62,978 nucleotides of DNA, from assembly GCA_022760355.1 (NCBI GenBank), contig JALEGB010000008.1:1-62978 (forward strand). Reading direction: 5' to 3'. Both the position numbers and the translations under genes were made by a program. How positions within the stretch are numbered: the first letter of the stretch is position 1; each line of letters begins with the position of its first letter. A model generated the notes under the pieces. The model ran no database searches and was not told the DNA's origin. It worked only from the letters and a program-made list of their open reading frames with translations. The stretch is from Neomegalonema sp. (lineage in GTDB: Bacteria > Pseudomonadota > Alphaproteobacteria > Rhodobacterales > Rhodobacteraceae). This document shows positions 1-8,810 of the stretch, in pieces.

Positions 1-301
1 GACGGAAGAAAAAGCGCCGGTGGAAACCGCTGAGCCGACGGAAGAAAAAGCGCCGGTAGAGACCGCTGAACCGACGGAAGAAAAAGCGCCGGTAGAGACC
101 GCTGAACCGACGGAAGAAAAAGCGCCGGTGGAAACCGCTGAGCCGACGGAAGAAAAAGCGCCGGTAGAGACTGCTGAGCCGACGGAAGAAAAAGCGCCGG
201 TGGAAACTGCCGAGCCGACGGAAGAAAAGGCGCCGGTAGAGACCGCTGAACCGACGGAAGAAAAAGCGCCGGTAGAGACTGCTGAACCGACGGAAGAAAA
301 A
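1..301 (+). repeat. 36-bp in-frame tandem repeat, at least 8 copies
   Basis: The segment gcgccggt begins at bases 14, 50, 86, 122, 158, 194, 230 and 266, and a final partial unit starts at 302, giving an exact 36-base period. Units differ only at synonymous positions (gtg/gta, gaa/gag, acc/act, gct/gcc), so the peptide repeat is invariant. The array starts before the window, so the total copy number is unknown. Confidence 0.95.
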
Positions 302-877
302 GCGCCAATCGTTGTTGATGCGCCGACAGAGAAAGAAACTAAAGTCGCTGTCGCAACGCCTGAGGAAGAAAAAGCGCCGGGTGAAGAACGGAAACCGAGC
401 GATGATAAGCTTGGTACAATTCGCACCTCGCCGACCGAAACCAAGCGCGCCTGCGCAGACGGCTTCAAGTCCGGCGTCTGGAGCTATCGCAGTGATCGCG
501 GCCGCGGCCGCGCCGTTGCGACCCCCGTCACCAAAAGCGGCGCGCGGGTGGTGTTCGTGATTGAAAAAGAAGCGATCTCTTGGCGCTTCGAGGTCGTGAT
601 CACCGATACTGTGTATCTGCAATCCTTCGTCGATTCGTCGAAGTTTCTGTTCCTGCGCACCGACACTGGCACGACGTTGGGCTTTGCTGACGTCGCGAAG
701 TTCAAAGGCGTTCGGCTGACGATCCCAATCGGTCCGGCGAACATCGTCCCGATGTTGGGCAGCGACATCTTGACCATCGCAGCGTCGCCGCGCTCAGGCG
801 CGTCTGGCCCAAGCGCGCTCAAGCAAGTCGCTCAGGTCAAGACGGATGGTCTGAGCCGCGTGCTCAGCTGCTTCTAA
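1..877 (+). CDS. Repeat-rich acidic protein, 5' end outside the window
   Basis: The reading frame is already open at the window edge (first full codon at base 2), so the N-terminus is missing; 291 residues remain. The first ~100 residues are a 12-residue unit (ETAEPTEEKAPV) repeated almost perfectly and rich in Glu, Pro, Lys and Ala. A ~140-residue folded-looking C-terminal region with alternating hydrophobic beta-like segments follows, holding two Cys residues (one in RACADGF, one in the last residues SCF) that could form a disulfide. I do not recognise this domain. A Pro/Glu/Lys tether before a small domain suggests a periplasmic or cell-surface spacer, but without the N-terminus no signal peptide can be checked. 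Its stop codon overlaps the convergent amidase gene by 14 bases. Function unknown. Confidence 0.75.
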   Translation, partial: TEEKAPVETAEPTEEKAPVETAEPTEEKAPVETAEPTEEKAPVETAEPTEEKAPVETAEPTEEKAPVETAEPTEEKAPVETAEPTEEKAPVETAEPTEEKAPIVVDAPTEKETKVAVATPEEEKAPGEERKPSDDKLGTIRTSPTETKRACADGFKSGVWSYRSDRGRGRAVATPVTKSGARVVFVIEKEAISWRFEVVITDTVYLQSFVDSSKFLFLRTDTGTTLGFADVAKFKGVRLTIPIGPANIVPMLGSDILTIAASPRSGASGPSALKQVAQVKTDGLSRVLSCF

Positions 878-2162
878 GCAGCTGCTCCAATCCGGCGGCG
901 ACGGCGAGGATTCGTTCGTCGTCGCCATTTTTTTGCGCGATCTGCAGCCCAACGCTTTCCTGATCATTGAGCGGCAGCGGCAGAGAAATCGCGCACAGGT
1001 CGAACAGATTTCCAAATGTCGGATTGCGTAACAGAAGCCCGTTCGCGGCGAAGTAGGCGTCATCGCTTTGCTGCAGGCTCGCGATTGACGGTGCAGCAAT
1101 AGCGACCGTCGGCGAGAGCACCGCGTCAAACCTCGCAATCTTCGCGTTGACCTTCGCGATCAGCTGCGCGCGGGTTGCGCCGCCGCGGATATAGTCGACA
1201 GCGGAAGCGTCCATTCCGAGCTGAATTCGCGCGGCGATGCGTGGATCCAGCTGCTCCGGATGGTTGCGCATCGTGTCCCAATGCACAGCCGCCGCCTCAA
1301 TCGTGACCATCGGGGCTGGAAAGGCCGACAGCATCGCATCCCATTCCGCATCCAACGATAGGTCCTGCAACGCCACGCCAGCGGCGGCAAGCCGGGCCAG
1401 CGCCGCCTCGTAGGCCGTGACAACCGCCTCTGGCGCCGCGTCTAAAAACTTGCCCCTCAATATGGCGAGCCGCAATCCGTGGGGCGCAGCCGCCATCCCC
1501 GCCCACTCGCGCGCGCCGGCCAAGACGCTGAACGCGTCCGCGCAGGCGGCGACGGAGGGCCCCAACGGTCCGATCGAATCAAGGCTGGGCGCAAGCGGAA
1601 AGCAACCCGCCGCTGGAACTCGGCCATGGCTGGTTTTCATACCGACAATCCCGTTCAGCGCCGCGGGAATGCGGCAAGAGCCGCCCGTATCGGTGCCAAT
1701 GGCGATGTCCGCGAGGCCTGCGGCCACGGCCACGGCTGCGCCCGAAGATGATCCGCCGGGGATCCGTGACGGATCGAGATGATTGCGGAGCAGCGGAAAT
1801 CCCGCATTGAGCCCGAGGCCGGAGAAGGCGAACTCGCTCATATGCGTTCGCCCAAGAATAACCGCGCCAGCTTCACGCAAGCGGGCGACGATCGCTGCAT
1901 CCGCTGTCGCTGGGGCGGCGGAAGCCCGCATCGCGGCTCCAGCCTGTGTGACTTCGCCAGCGACGTCGAAAAGATCTTTAACCGGGATCAGCAGCCCATC
2001 GAGGGCGCCGCGCAAGCGTCCCTCCGTCCGGCGGCGGTCGGCCGCATCGGCCGAAATGCGAGCCGCCGCTGCGTCAAGCGCGACGAAAGCCGGATGGCGC
2101 GCGCCGCCGCCTTCTATATTGGCCAGAATCCTTTCCAGCCGATCACGAACGGTCGAAGACAT
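864..2162 (-). CDS. Amidase signature family amidase (GatA/AtzF-like)
   Basis: 432-residue enzyme of the amidase signature family, which hydrolyses amides through a Ser-cisSer-Lys triad. The triad is visible: Lys62 in PVKD, cis-Ser138 in the Gly/Ser-rich loop GGSSSGAAVAVAAG, and nucleophile Ser162 in TDTGGSCRIPA. The 24-residue spacing between the two serines matches GatA. The length is shorter than GatA (~480), and there are no gatB or gatC neighbours, so a catabolic amidase is more likely than the tRNA amidotransferase subunit; the substrate cannot be deduced. The start has a good ribosome binding site (GGAGTCCCGC before ATG). It lies downstream of the glycosyltransferase on the same strand, about 110 bases away, and its 3' end overlaps the convergent repeat gene. 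Confidence 0.88.
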   Translation of the reverse strand: MSSTVRDRLERILANIEGGGARHPAFVALDAAAARISADAADRRRTEGRLRGALDGLLIPVKDLFDVAGEVTQAGAAMRASAAPATADAAIVARLREAGAVILGRTHMSEFAFSGLGLNAGFPLLRNHLDPSRIPGGSSSGAAVAVAAGLADIAIGTDTGGSCRIPAALNGIVGMKTSHGRVPAAGCFPLAPSLDSIGPLGPSVAACADAFSVLAGAREWAGMAAAPHGLRLAILRGKFLDAAPEAVVTAYEAALARLAAAGVALQDLSLDAEWDAMLSAFPAPMVTIEAAAVHWDTMRNHPEQLDPRIAARIQLGMDASAVDYIRGGATRAQLIAKVNAKIARFDAVLSPTVAIAAPSIASLQQSDDAYFAANGLLLRNPTFGNLFDLCAISLPLPLNDQESVGLQIAQKNGDDERILAVAAGLEQLLRSS

Positions 2163-2273
2163 GCGGGACTCCTTGAAGCGCGAAAATCAGATGCGTCGAA
2201 AATCAGACGCGTCAAGGAACACCCACTTTTTCAGAGAAGCCAGCGCCATATCAGCTTGGCGCCGCGCCGATGC

Positions 2274-3596
2274 TTAAATGCCGCCGGTTTCGGCGTTGAA
2301 GCCTGACCCGAATGACGGCGCCGGCGCGAACTCGGGCTTCACCGGCGCTGGACCGTCAATATCATCTTCGGCGGCGCGCGCCAGCCCAGGCGCCGCGGCC
2401 CGGATCTTCGCCAGAACCTCGCGATGCGGGCCAGGGTAGAAGGCGAATGGCTGTTTGACCGATTGCAAATTTTTCGCGACGTCCAGAATCCCTTTCCAAC
2501 CGAATGCTTCGGTGTCGAAGTAGAAACGAAGCGGGTTCATCGCGGCGCCGATTGGCTTGATCGTCGTGTGCATCTGCATCGCATCCAGCTTCTGACGCGA
2601 CAGCCCGTGCTGATCCGCGAAGCGCTGGAGCCGCGCTTTTTCCTCCGCAAAGCTTTCTTCACTGCGCTGGCGCTCCAGCTCATTGAGGCAGCTTTTGAAG
2701 AATTTATGCGGCGTCATTGAGAAGGGCAGGCCGAGTTCGGCGAGCAGCAGGCTGTAACCGGCGGCAACCCATGGCACATGCAGGCTGGAGGTTTGGAAGT
2801 CCTCGAACATGACCTTGAGTTCAGGGTTTTCGATCTTGAACTCACGGACTTTCTTCGCGGCCGTGCCGGATGCCGTGAGGCCAGCCGTATTGGAATGGCC
2901 ACATGCGCCCATAATTGTCACATCCCAATGGTATTGCAGGAAGTGCTCAATGAAGGTGGCGTTGGTAATTGCTGACGAATAGTCGACTACAAAGTTCAAG
3001 AAGTAGCGGCCATACAGCTTGCGCGTGATGTCAACAATCGACCGGTGGACCAGCCCATGATAAACGGACGGGCCGGCATTTGGCCATTTGTCATCCGTCA
3101 CCCAATTCATATGGTTTTCAAGGTAAGTCCGAGTTGGCGCAACAGACATCCCGGTTTCACCGTAGTTGATCGTCAGTAGGCCGTGATCAACTTCAGGGAA
3201 GCAAGGCCATTTATAATAGATCGGCCGCCAAGTATAACATTTGGCGACATAGTTGTCGGTGAGGTAGTCGAGAATTTCAAAGCTATCGATCCGGAAGCCA
3301 TCATCATCACCGATATAGGTCAACCATTCGCCGGCGAAATGATCCAACGCCCGCTCCCAGTTCTCCTTCATCGGCAAGACCTTGCCGGTGCTTGGCAGGA
3401 GCAGCACCCGATCATCAACGCCAGCTTCTTTCAGACGGCGCGGCAAATCCTCGCCGTCATCTGAGTTGTCGCAAATGATTACCTGAACGTCGTCCCGCTC
3501 GCCAAGCAGCGCCGTCTGCGCCGCCTCCACGCAGTAACGCTGGCGATTGCGGCTGGGAATGACGACGGTGTATTTATAAGCGCCGCGTTCGGCCAT
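2274..3596 (-). CDS. Family 2 glycosyltransferase
   Basis: 440 residues. The N-terminus is a GT-A fold: a YTVVIPSRNR opening strand, an ICDNSDDGED nucleotide-binding segment, and the metal-binding acidic motif GDDDGF near residue 105. This places it in glycosyltransferase family 2, transferring a sugar from a nucleotide donor. The ~300 residues after the GT-A core carry no domain I recognise and may set acceptor specificity. I chose the ATG at 3596 (protein MAERG...) because AGGAGA lies just upstream; in-frame ATGs 12 and 36 bases further upstream lack such a site. No transmembrane segments are evident, so it is probably cytoplasmic. Donor and acceptor are unknown; surface polysaccharide modification is a reasonable inference. 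Confidence 0.85.
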   Translation of the reverse strand: MAERGAYKYTVVIPSRNRQRYCVEAAQTALLGERDDVQVIICDNSDDGEDLPRRLKEAGVDDRVLLLPSTGKVLPMKENWERALDHFAGEWLTYIGDDDGFRIDSFEILDYLTDNYVAKCYTWRPIYYKWPCFPEVDHGLLTINYGETGMSVAPTRTYLENHMNWVTDDKWPNAGPSVYHGLVHRSIVDITRKLYGRYFLNFVVDYSSAITNATFIEHFLQYHWDVTIMGACGHSNTAGLTASGTAAKKVREFKIENPELKVMFEDFQTSSLHVPWVAAGYSLLLAELGLPFSMTPHKFFKSCLNELERQRSEESFAEEKARLQRFADQHGLSRQKLDAMQMHTTIKPIGAAMNPLRFYFDTEAFGWKGILDVAKNLQSVKQPFAFYPGPHREVLAKIRAAAPGLARAAEDDIDGPAPVKPEFAPAPSFGSGFNAETGGI

Positions 3597-3858
3597 ATGC
3601 GTTCTCCTGCGATGAACCATGATAATGCGCAAGCTTTGCCGTTATAATGACCGATTGTGGTTAAGTTTGATTTGCCATGACTTGGTTGCTGACGAAAAAT
3701 GCCGCGGACCTCTTGTTAAGCACTTCTAATGTTGCCTTAAATTCTAAGGCTTTGTTTAACCGGCCTGCCGAAGGAAAACCGATTTCACCTTTGGAGCTTG
3801 AGGCGCTAAACACGGCGCGGCGGCGGAAAGCGCGCGACGGCCAAGGAATGGATAGAGG

Positions 3859-4410
3859 GTGAGCATGGAGCAGATTTCGATGCGTGCGACGCGTGCTTTG
3901 ACTGTCGCCGGCGCGGCGATTGCTGGCTTGGCTGCGTTGCTGGGCGCGGCGCCGGCGGCGACCGCGGGCGGATATGAGGATTTGAAGCGGTGCGCAGCGC
4001 TGGCGCGCTCAACCGATGCGGAAGGCAGCGTAAAAGCCTGCACAACGGCGATTGCGGCGAAGGATCTCAGTAAAGCAAACCGTGCGATCGCCTATTACAA
4101 TCGCGGCAACGCCCATCGCCGACTTGCGCGCCATGCGGCGGCGGAGTCGGACTACACCAAGGCGATCGAAATCTGGCCGGAACTGGATATGGCCTGGAAC
4201 AACCGCGGCAGCGCCCGCGCCAAGCTGTGCCGGCCGGATGCGGCGCTTGCCGACATTAAAAAAGCGATGGAGCTGAACCCGGAGTGGGTCAAGCACTATC
4301 AGTCGGCTCTCAGCCGCGCAGGCGTTGATGTGGGGGTCGTGGACGGCAAAATGGGGCCAAAAACTGAGGCTGGCTTGGTGGCGCTGATCCGCGCTCAGTG
4401 CAAGAAGTAG
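3859..4410 (+). CDS. Secreted TPR protein with peptidoglycan-binding-like tail
   Basis: 183 residues. A hydrophobic N-terminal segment ending AAPAATAG is a probable signal peptide, so the protein should act in the periplasm. Residues ~70-140 contain two tetratricopeptide-like repeats (AYYNRGNAHRRLARHAAAESDYTKA and a following MAWNNRGSARAKL segment), a protein-interaction scaffold. The C-terminal stretch GVVDGKMGPKTEAGL resembles the core of a peptidoglycan-binding_1 motif but is only a fragment of that domain. Start: GTG at 3859 or ATG at 3865; AGAGG precedes both. It converges on rpoD with a shared terminator between. No partner can be named. Confidence 0.75.
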   Translation: MSMEQISMRATRALTVAGAAIAGLAALLGAAPAATAGGYEDLKRCAALARSTDAEGSVKACTTAIAAKDLSKANRAIAYYNRGNAHRRLARHAAAESDYTKAIEIWPELDMAWNNRGSARAKLCRPDAALADIKKAMELNPEWVKHYQSALSRAGVDVGVVDGKMGPKTEAGLVALIRAQCKK

Positions 4411-4425
4411 TCGTCAGAATGCAAA

Positions 4426-4449
4426 CGCCCCGGCCGTCAAGCCGGGGCG
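4426..4449. terminator. Convergent terminator hairpin between TPR gene and rpoD
   Basis: CGCCCCGGC (4426-4434) pairs perfectly with GCCGGGGCG (4441-4449) around a 6-base loop. It sits 16 bases past the TPR gene stop and just past the rpoD stop. The rpoD-strand transcript continues GTTTGC, so a short U run exists only on that side. Confidence 0.7.
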
Positions 4450-4463
4450 CAGATGTGAAGTCT

Positions 4464-6578
4464 TTAGTTGTCCAGGAAGCTGCGCAGTTTCCGCGAGCGA
4501 CTCGGGTGTTTGAGCTTGCGGAGCGCCTTCGCCTCGATCTGACGAATACGTTCGCGCGTCACCGAAAACTGCTGACCAACCTCTTCGAGCGTGTGATCCG
4601 TGTTCATGCCGATGCCAAATCGCATCCGTAGAACCCGTTCCTCCCGCGGGGTCAGAGAGGCCAGAACGCCCGTCGTCGTGTCGCGCAGGTTCGAGTGGAT
4701 CGCACTGTCGAGCGGCAGAACGGCGTTCTTATCCTCAATGAAATCGCCGAGCTGCGAATCTTCCTCATCGCCAATCGGCGTCTCGAGGCTGATCGGCTCC
4801 TTGGCGATTTTCATCACCTTGCGGACCTTATCGAGCGGCATTTGCAGCTTGGCGGCCAGCTCTTCCGGCGTCGGCTCGCGCCCAATCTCATGCAGCATCT
4901 GCCGTGAGGTGCGCACCAGCTTGTTGATCGTCTCGATCATATGCACCGGAATACGGATTGTCCGCGCCTGATCCGCAATCGAGCGGGTGATCGCCTGGCG
5001 GATCCACCATGTCGCATAAGTCGAGAATTTATAGCCGCGGCGATACTCAAATTTATCAACCGCTTTCATCAGGCCGATATTGCCCTCCTGGATCAAGTCC
5101 AGGAACTGCAGGCCGCGATTGGTGTATTTTTTAGCGATCGAGATCACGAGACGGAGGTTCGCCTCGACCATTTCCTTCTTCGCGATCCGAGCTTCTTTTT
5201 CGCCCTTCTGCACCGTCTGGACGATACGACGGAACTCAGGGATATCGAGGCCCGTCAGCTGGCCGACTTCGGCGATCTGGCTGCGGATTTGCTCAACGCG
5301 GTCCGCTTCGCGCTCCGCGAACTTCGCCCAGCCTTTGCCCGAGAGTTTCGACACCCGCTCTAACCAGCCTGGCTCCAGCTCGAAGCCCCGATATTCATCA
5401 AGGAACTTCAGGCGCGGCACCCGGTGGCGATCTGCGAGCTCAATAAGCTGGCTTTCCAGCTGGATGAGCCGGCGGTTGATGCCATAGAGCTGGTCGACGA
5501 GGGTTTCGATCCGCTGGTTATTAAGGTGCAGCCCGTCCACCAGCTCCACCAACTGCGACTTGAGCCGCAAATAGGCGCGCTCCTGATCGGCGGAGAAGGT
5601 GGTTTTCTCGCTGAGCGCCGCGGCGATCCGCTTGGATTGCTGTGCGCGCAGCTTCTCATACAGCTCCGCAATCTGCTCAAGCGTTTCGAGAACTTTTGGC
5701 TTGAGCTCAGCTTCCATCGCCGAGAGAGAGAGGCCTTGTTCGTCCTCTTCCTCCTCGCTGGCGCCCTCTTCACCGCTCTCGCCTTCGCCTTGGGCTTGCT
5801 CACCGTCGGGCCGGTCGGCGGCGTCCGACGTCACTTCGGTTGGCTTGGCTTCGGTTGTCTTGGCTTCAGCTAGCTTGGCCGCAGCGGCTGGACGCGCAGC
5901 AGGCTCTGGCCGAGCGGATGCGGCTGGCGTTTCTGCTTCGGCGTCGTCCTCAATGTCTTCGTCAACTTCGCCGGCTTCGACCTGCGCGCTGGCGACTTCC
6001 GCGCCGAAGGTGGCGTCGAGATCGATCACCTCGCGCAACATGATCCGCTCTTCGAGCAGCTCTTCGCGCCAGACGATGATCGCTTGGAAGGTCAGAGGGC
6101 TTTCGCACAGCCCCCCGATCATGGTCTCGCGGCCAGCTTCGATCCGCTTGGCGATCGCGATCTCGCCTTCGCGCGACAGCAGTTCGACCGAGCCCATCTC
6201 GCGGAGATACATGCGAACCGGATCGTCTGTCCGGTCGAGGCTTTCGCTCTCTTTTTCGCGGGTTACGACTTCACGACCAGGTTGCGCTTCCGCCTTCTGG
6301 TCGTTTTGCTGCTCTTCTTCGTTTTCTTCAGCCTCGACGACGTTGACGCCCATCTCAGAGAGCAGCGACATTACATCTTCGATTTGCTCGGAAGAAACCT
6401 GATCGGAGGGCAGGGCCTTGTTCAGCTCGTCATAGGTGATGTAGCCGCGGGCCTTCGCCTTGGCGATCATCTTCTTCACAGCGGCTTGGCTCAGGTCGAG
6501 GACCACACCTTCGCTGCCGGACTGTTCTTGCTCTTGGGTTTCTTCGACGTCTTTAGCCGCCATCGTCGTCGATCTCAT
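4464..6578 (-). CDS. rpoD: RNA polymerase primary sigma factor RpoD (sigma-70)
   Basis: 704 residues, full-length primary sigma factor. Region 1.1 is at the N-terminus. Region 1.2 follows ([17 protein letters not shown]), then the non-conserved region, region 2 with RFNLQ-type core-binding and -10 recognition ([12 protein letters not shown] ... [10 protein letters not shown]), region 3, and region 4 with the -35 helix-turn-helix ([20 protein letters not shown]). The non-conserved region holds an ~90-residue Ala/Glu/Lys/Pro/Thr low-complexity insertion around residues 200-290, longer than in many relatives. The start could be ATG 6578 or ATG 6563 (MAAKD...); neither has a strong ribosome binding site. 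dnaG lies directly upstream on the same strand (66-base gap), the classic macromolecular synthesis arrangement. Confidence 0.98.
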   Translation of the reverse strand: MRSTTMAAKDVEETQEQEQSGSEGVVLDLSQAAVKKMIAKAKARGYITYDELNKALPSDQVSSEQIEDVMSLLSEMGVNVVEAEENEEEQQNDQKAEAQPGREVVTREKESESLDRTDDPVRMYLREMGSVELLSREGEIAIAKRIEAGRETMIGGLCESPLTFQAIIVWREELLEERIMLREVIDLDATFGAEVASAQVEAGEVDEDIEDDAEAETPAASARPEPAARPAAAAKLAEAKTTEAKPTEVTSDAADRPDGEQAQGEGESGEEGASEEEEDEQGLSLSAMEAELKPKVLETLEQIAELYEKLRAQQSKRIAAALSEKTTFSADQERAYLRLKSQLVELVDGLHLNNQRIETLVDQLYGINRRLIQLESQLIELADRHRVPRLKFLDEYRGFELEPGWLERVSKLSGKGWAKFAEREADRVEQIRSQIAEVGQLTGLDIPEFRRIVQTVQKGEKEARIAKKEMVEANLRLVISIAKKYTNRGLQFLDLIQEGNIGLMKAVDKFEYRRGYKFSTYATWWIRQAITRSIADQARTIRIPVHMIETINKLVRTSRQMLHEIGREPTPEELAAKLQMPLDKVRKVMKIAKEPISLETPIGDEEDSQLGDFIEDKNAVLPLDSAIHSNLRDTTTGVLASLTPREERVLRMRFGIGMNTDHTLEEVGQQFSVTRERIRQIEAKALRKLKHPSRSRKLRSFLDN

Positions 6579-6644
6579 CCTATCTTGCCGCTAATGCGGA
6601 GGGTTAGGGTCAGAAGGCCTTAAAAAATCCGCCGCCCGCTATGC

Positions 6645-8606
6645 TTAACTGCTGCGGTTGCGTTTTTTCTTCCATGGTTCGCTGTCAACAAAAGATTTAA
6701 GCAGGCTAGAATATTCCGCTGTTTCATCGTTGGTTGTGGCCGAGCGTCGCAAATTAGCCGCGCGTCGCGCTTCATAGAGCCGAACGGCGGGCGCATCCTC
6801 CCCATCGCTTTCCAGCTCTGTCTTGTACGCCTCTACCTCACGCCGCCAGCTTTCTTCGGTTGCGTGACGCGCAATCATGGCCTTGAACGTCGTATCTATC
6901 TCGTTCGCTTCAGCATTCGCGCCAGACGGCGCACGCCCACCAGCCAACCGCATGACGCGCAACAGCGTCTCCTCGCCGACGCGCTTCGCGACTTCGGCAA
7001 AAACATGTTCAGATGTCGCGATTGCGTCGGATCCGGGCTCCTCATTATGCAAAGTCGATGCGATGCAAAGAACTTCAAGTAGGGCTAAGCGGATTTTTTC
7101 CAAATCGGGATGTGAAAACTCCAAATCGCTCCAATCCGCCTCGCACCGGAGGGCGCATTCAGGATGGCGCAGCGCGAATACGATCACGGATCCCTCGCGC
7201 AACCAGGCGGGGCTTTGCTCGGACGCGCCAACCGCCGCCGCCGCAAGCGCGTTCGCGCGCGTTTCGCTGGTCGGTCCGGCGGATAGAGCGCCGCCGCGCG
7301 GCCCGCCGCCACGTTTCGGCGCCGAATTGGCGAACAAATGTTCGCGCATTTTTCTCTTAAAATCAAAAAAGTAGTTCTTTCGAACTCCCTCATCGGCAAT
7401 CCGCGCGCTCAGCGCCTCCAGCCGAGCGGTCAGCCCGCTTTTGCGCTCCGGCGTATCGAGGGGACCGGCCATCAGCTCCCGCCGCCAGAGCAGCTCAAAC
7501 AAAGGCGCCGCCGCATCCAGTTGCGCCTGCATCGCCTCCGGCCCATGCTTTTTAATCAGGTCGTCCGGATCTTGGCCTTCCGGCAACAGTACAAAAGAAA
7601 GCGAACGGTCTGGCCCAATCTTCGGCAACGCGCGATCCGCGACCCGGCGCGCAGCTTCCAGCCCGGCGCGGTCGCCGTCCAACGCCAGAACCGGGGTGGG
7701 AGCGACCTTCCAGAGCAAATCAAGCTGATCTTCGGTCAAGGCGGTGCCCAGCGGCGCAACCGCGGCTTCAAAGCCCGCCTGCGTCAGAGCGATCACGTCC
7801 ATATAGCCTTCGGCGACAATCAACGGCGCATTGCGCGCCGCGGTGCGGGCCGGCCCTAAATTGTAGAGCAGCTTACTTTTGGAGAAGAGCTCCGTCTCCC
7901 GCGAGTTAAGGTACTTCGCCCGCGCATTGGGATCGAAGGAGCGCCCGCCAAAGCCCACGCACCGCCCGCGAGGATCGCGAATTGGGAACATCAAGCGGCC
8001 ATGGAACGGATGATAGGGACCGCCCTTGTCCGATGGACGCGCCAAATCCGCGGCCAGCAACTGTTGCGCGTCAAAGCCTTCGCTGCGCAGCGCTGCGAGC
8101 GCGTCCGCACCGCGCTCAGGAGATAATCCGATCTCAAACCGCTCGATCATCGCGGCGGAGACGCCGCGGCGGGCCAAATACGCCATCGCCTCAGCGCCGC
8201 GCGGGCTCTGCAGCTCAGTCCGAAACAAAGCGACCGCCGCTTCGGTGCAGTCCGTCAGGGACTTCCGCTTCGCTTCCCGCGCCGCCATTTGCGGATCTTT
8301 TGCGGGCAAGGGCAGCCCGACCTCCGCGGCGAGACGCTCGACAGCTTCAGGGAAGCTCAACCGCTCAATCTTCATCAGAAAATCGATTGCGCCGCCGCCT
8401 TCATGGCAGCCGAAGCAATAGTAGCGTCCGGTCCGCTCTTCAGCATGGAAGCTCGGCGTTTTTTCCCCATGAAAAGGGCAACACGCCCAATAGTCGCCTT
8501 TCGCGAAGTTGCTGCGATCACGCCGCCAAGTGACGTGCCGGCCGACCACGTCCACAACCGAGACCCGGTTGCGCAACTCTTCTAGAAAGCTCTGAGGAAA
8601 CGCCAT
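6645..8606 (-). CDS. dnaG: DNA primase DnaG
   Basis: 653 residues; synthesises RNA primers at the replication fork. The N-terminal CHC2 zinc finger is complete (Cys43, His46, Cys64, Cys67). The TOPRIM catalytic core shows the Glu of AEGYMD and the acidic pair in LALDGDRAG. The C-terminal ~200 residues are the poorly conserved helicase-binding region. It is upstream of rpoD on the same strand with a short gap, so the two are probably cotranscribed. The ribosome binding site before the ATG is weak (TTGAGAC). Confidence 0.98.
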   Translation of the reverse strand: MAFPQSFLEELRNRVSVVDVVGRHVTWRRDRSNFAKGDYWACCPFHGEKTPSFHAEERTGRYYCFGCHEGGGAIDFLMKIERLSFPEAVERLAAEVGLPLPAKDPQMAAREAKRKSLTDCTEAAVALFRTELQSPRGAEAMAYLARRGVSAAMIERFEIGLSPERGADALAALRSEGFDAQQLLAADLARPSDKGGPYHPFHGRLMFPIRDPRGRCVGFGGRSFDPNARAKYLNSRETELFSKSKLLYNLGPARTAARNAPLIVAEGYMDVIALTQAGFEAAVAPLGTALTEDQLDLLWKVAPTPVLALDGDRAGLEAARRVADRALPKIGPDRSLSFVLLPEGQDPDDLIKKHGPEAMQAQLDAAAPLFELLWRRELMAGPLDTPERKSGLTARLEALSARIADEGVRKNYFFDFKRKMREHLFANSAPKRGGGPRGGALSAGPTSETRANALAAAAVGASEQSPAWLREGSVIVFALRHPECALRCEADWSDLEFSHPDLEKIRLALLEVLCIASTLHNEEPGSDAIATSEHVFAEVAKRVGEETLLRVMRLAGGRAPSGANAEANEIDTTFKAMIARHATEESWRREVEAYKTELESDGEDAPAVRLYEARRAANLRRSATTNDETAEYSSLLKSFVDSEPWKKKRNRSS

Positions 8607-8810
8607 GTCTCAATATCCAAGCCTTCACGTCGCGGCGCAAGCGTCGAAACGCATTGCACGCATCGATTGACGCTCGACGCGACGAGTGGGCCGCATACTT
8701 TTCACGGGTTTCTTTGCGCCGCCATGCGGGCGCTGGCGCTGGAACGCCTGCGGCCACCCGTCGTTTCGGCTGAACCATGTGAGGGCCAACAGGCGCTGCC
8801 GTCGAGTTTT

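Noticed and set aside
1-301. 36-bp repeats considered as a CRISPR array
   Set aside because: The repeats are contiguous without spacers and are translated in frame.
3677-3862. A 61-codon open frame on the + strand ahead of the TPR gene
   Set aside because: No ribosome binding site, no family resemblance, and it overlaps the start of the convincing TPR gene.
5599-6402. Ser-rich frame opposite rpoD
   Set aside because: Codon artefact of the Glu/Asp-rich RpoD region read backwards.
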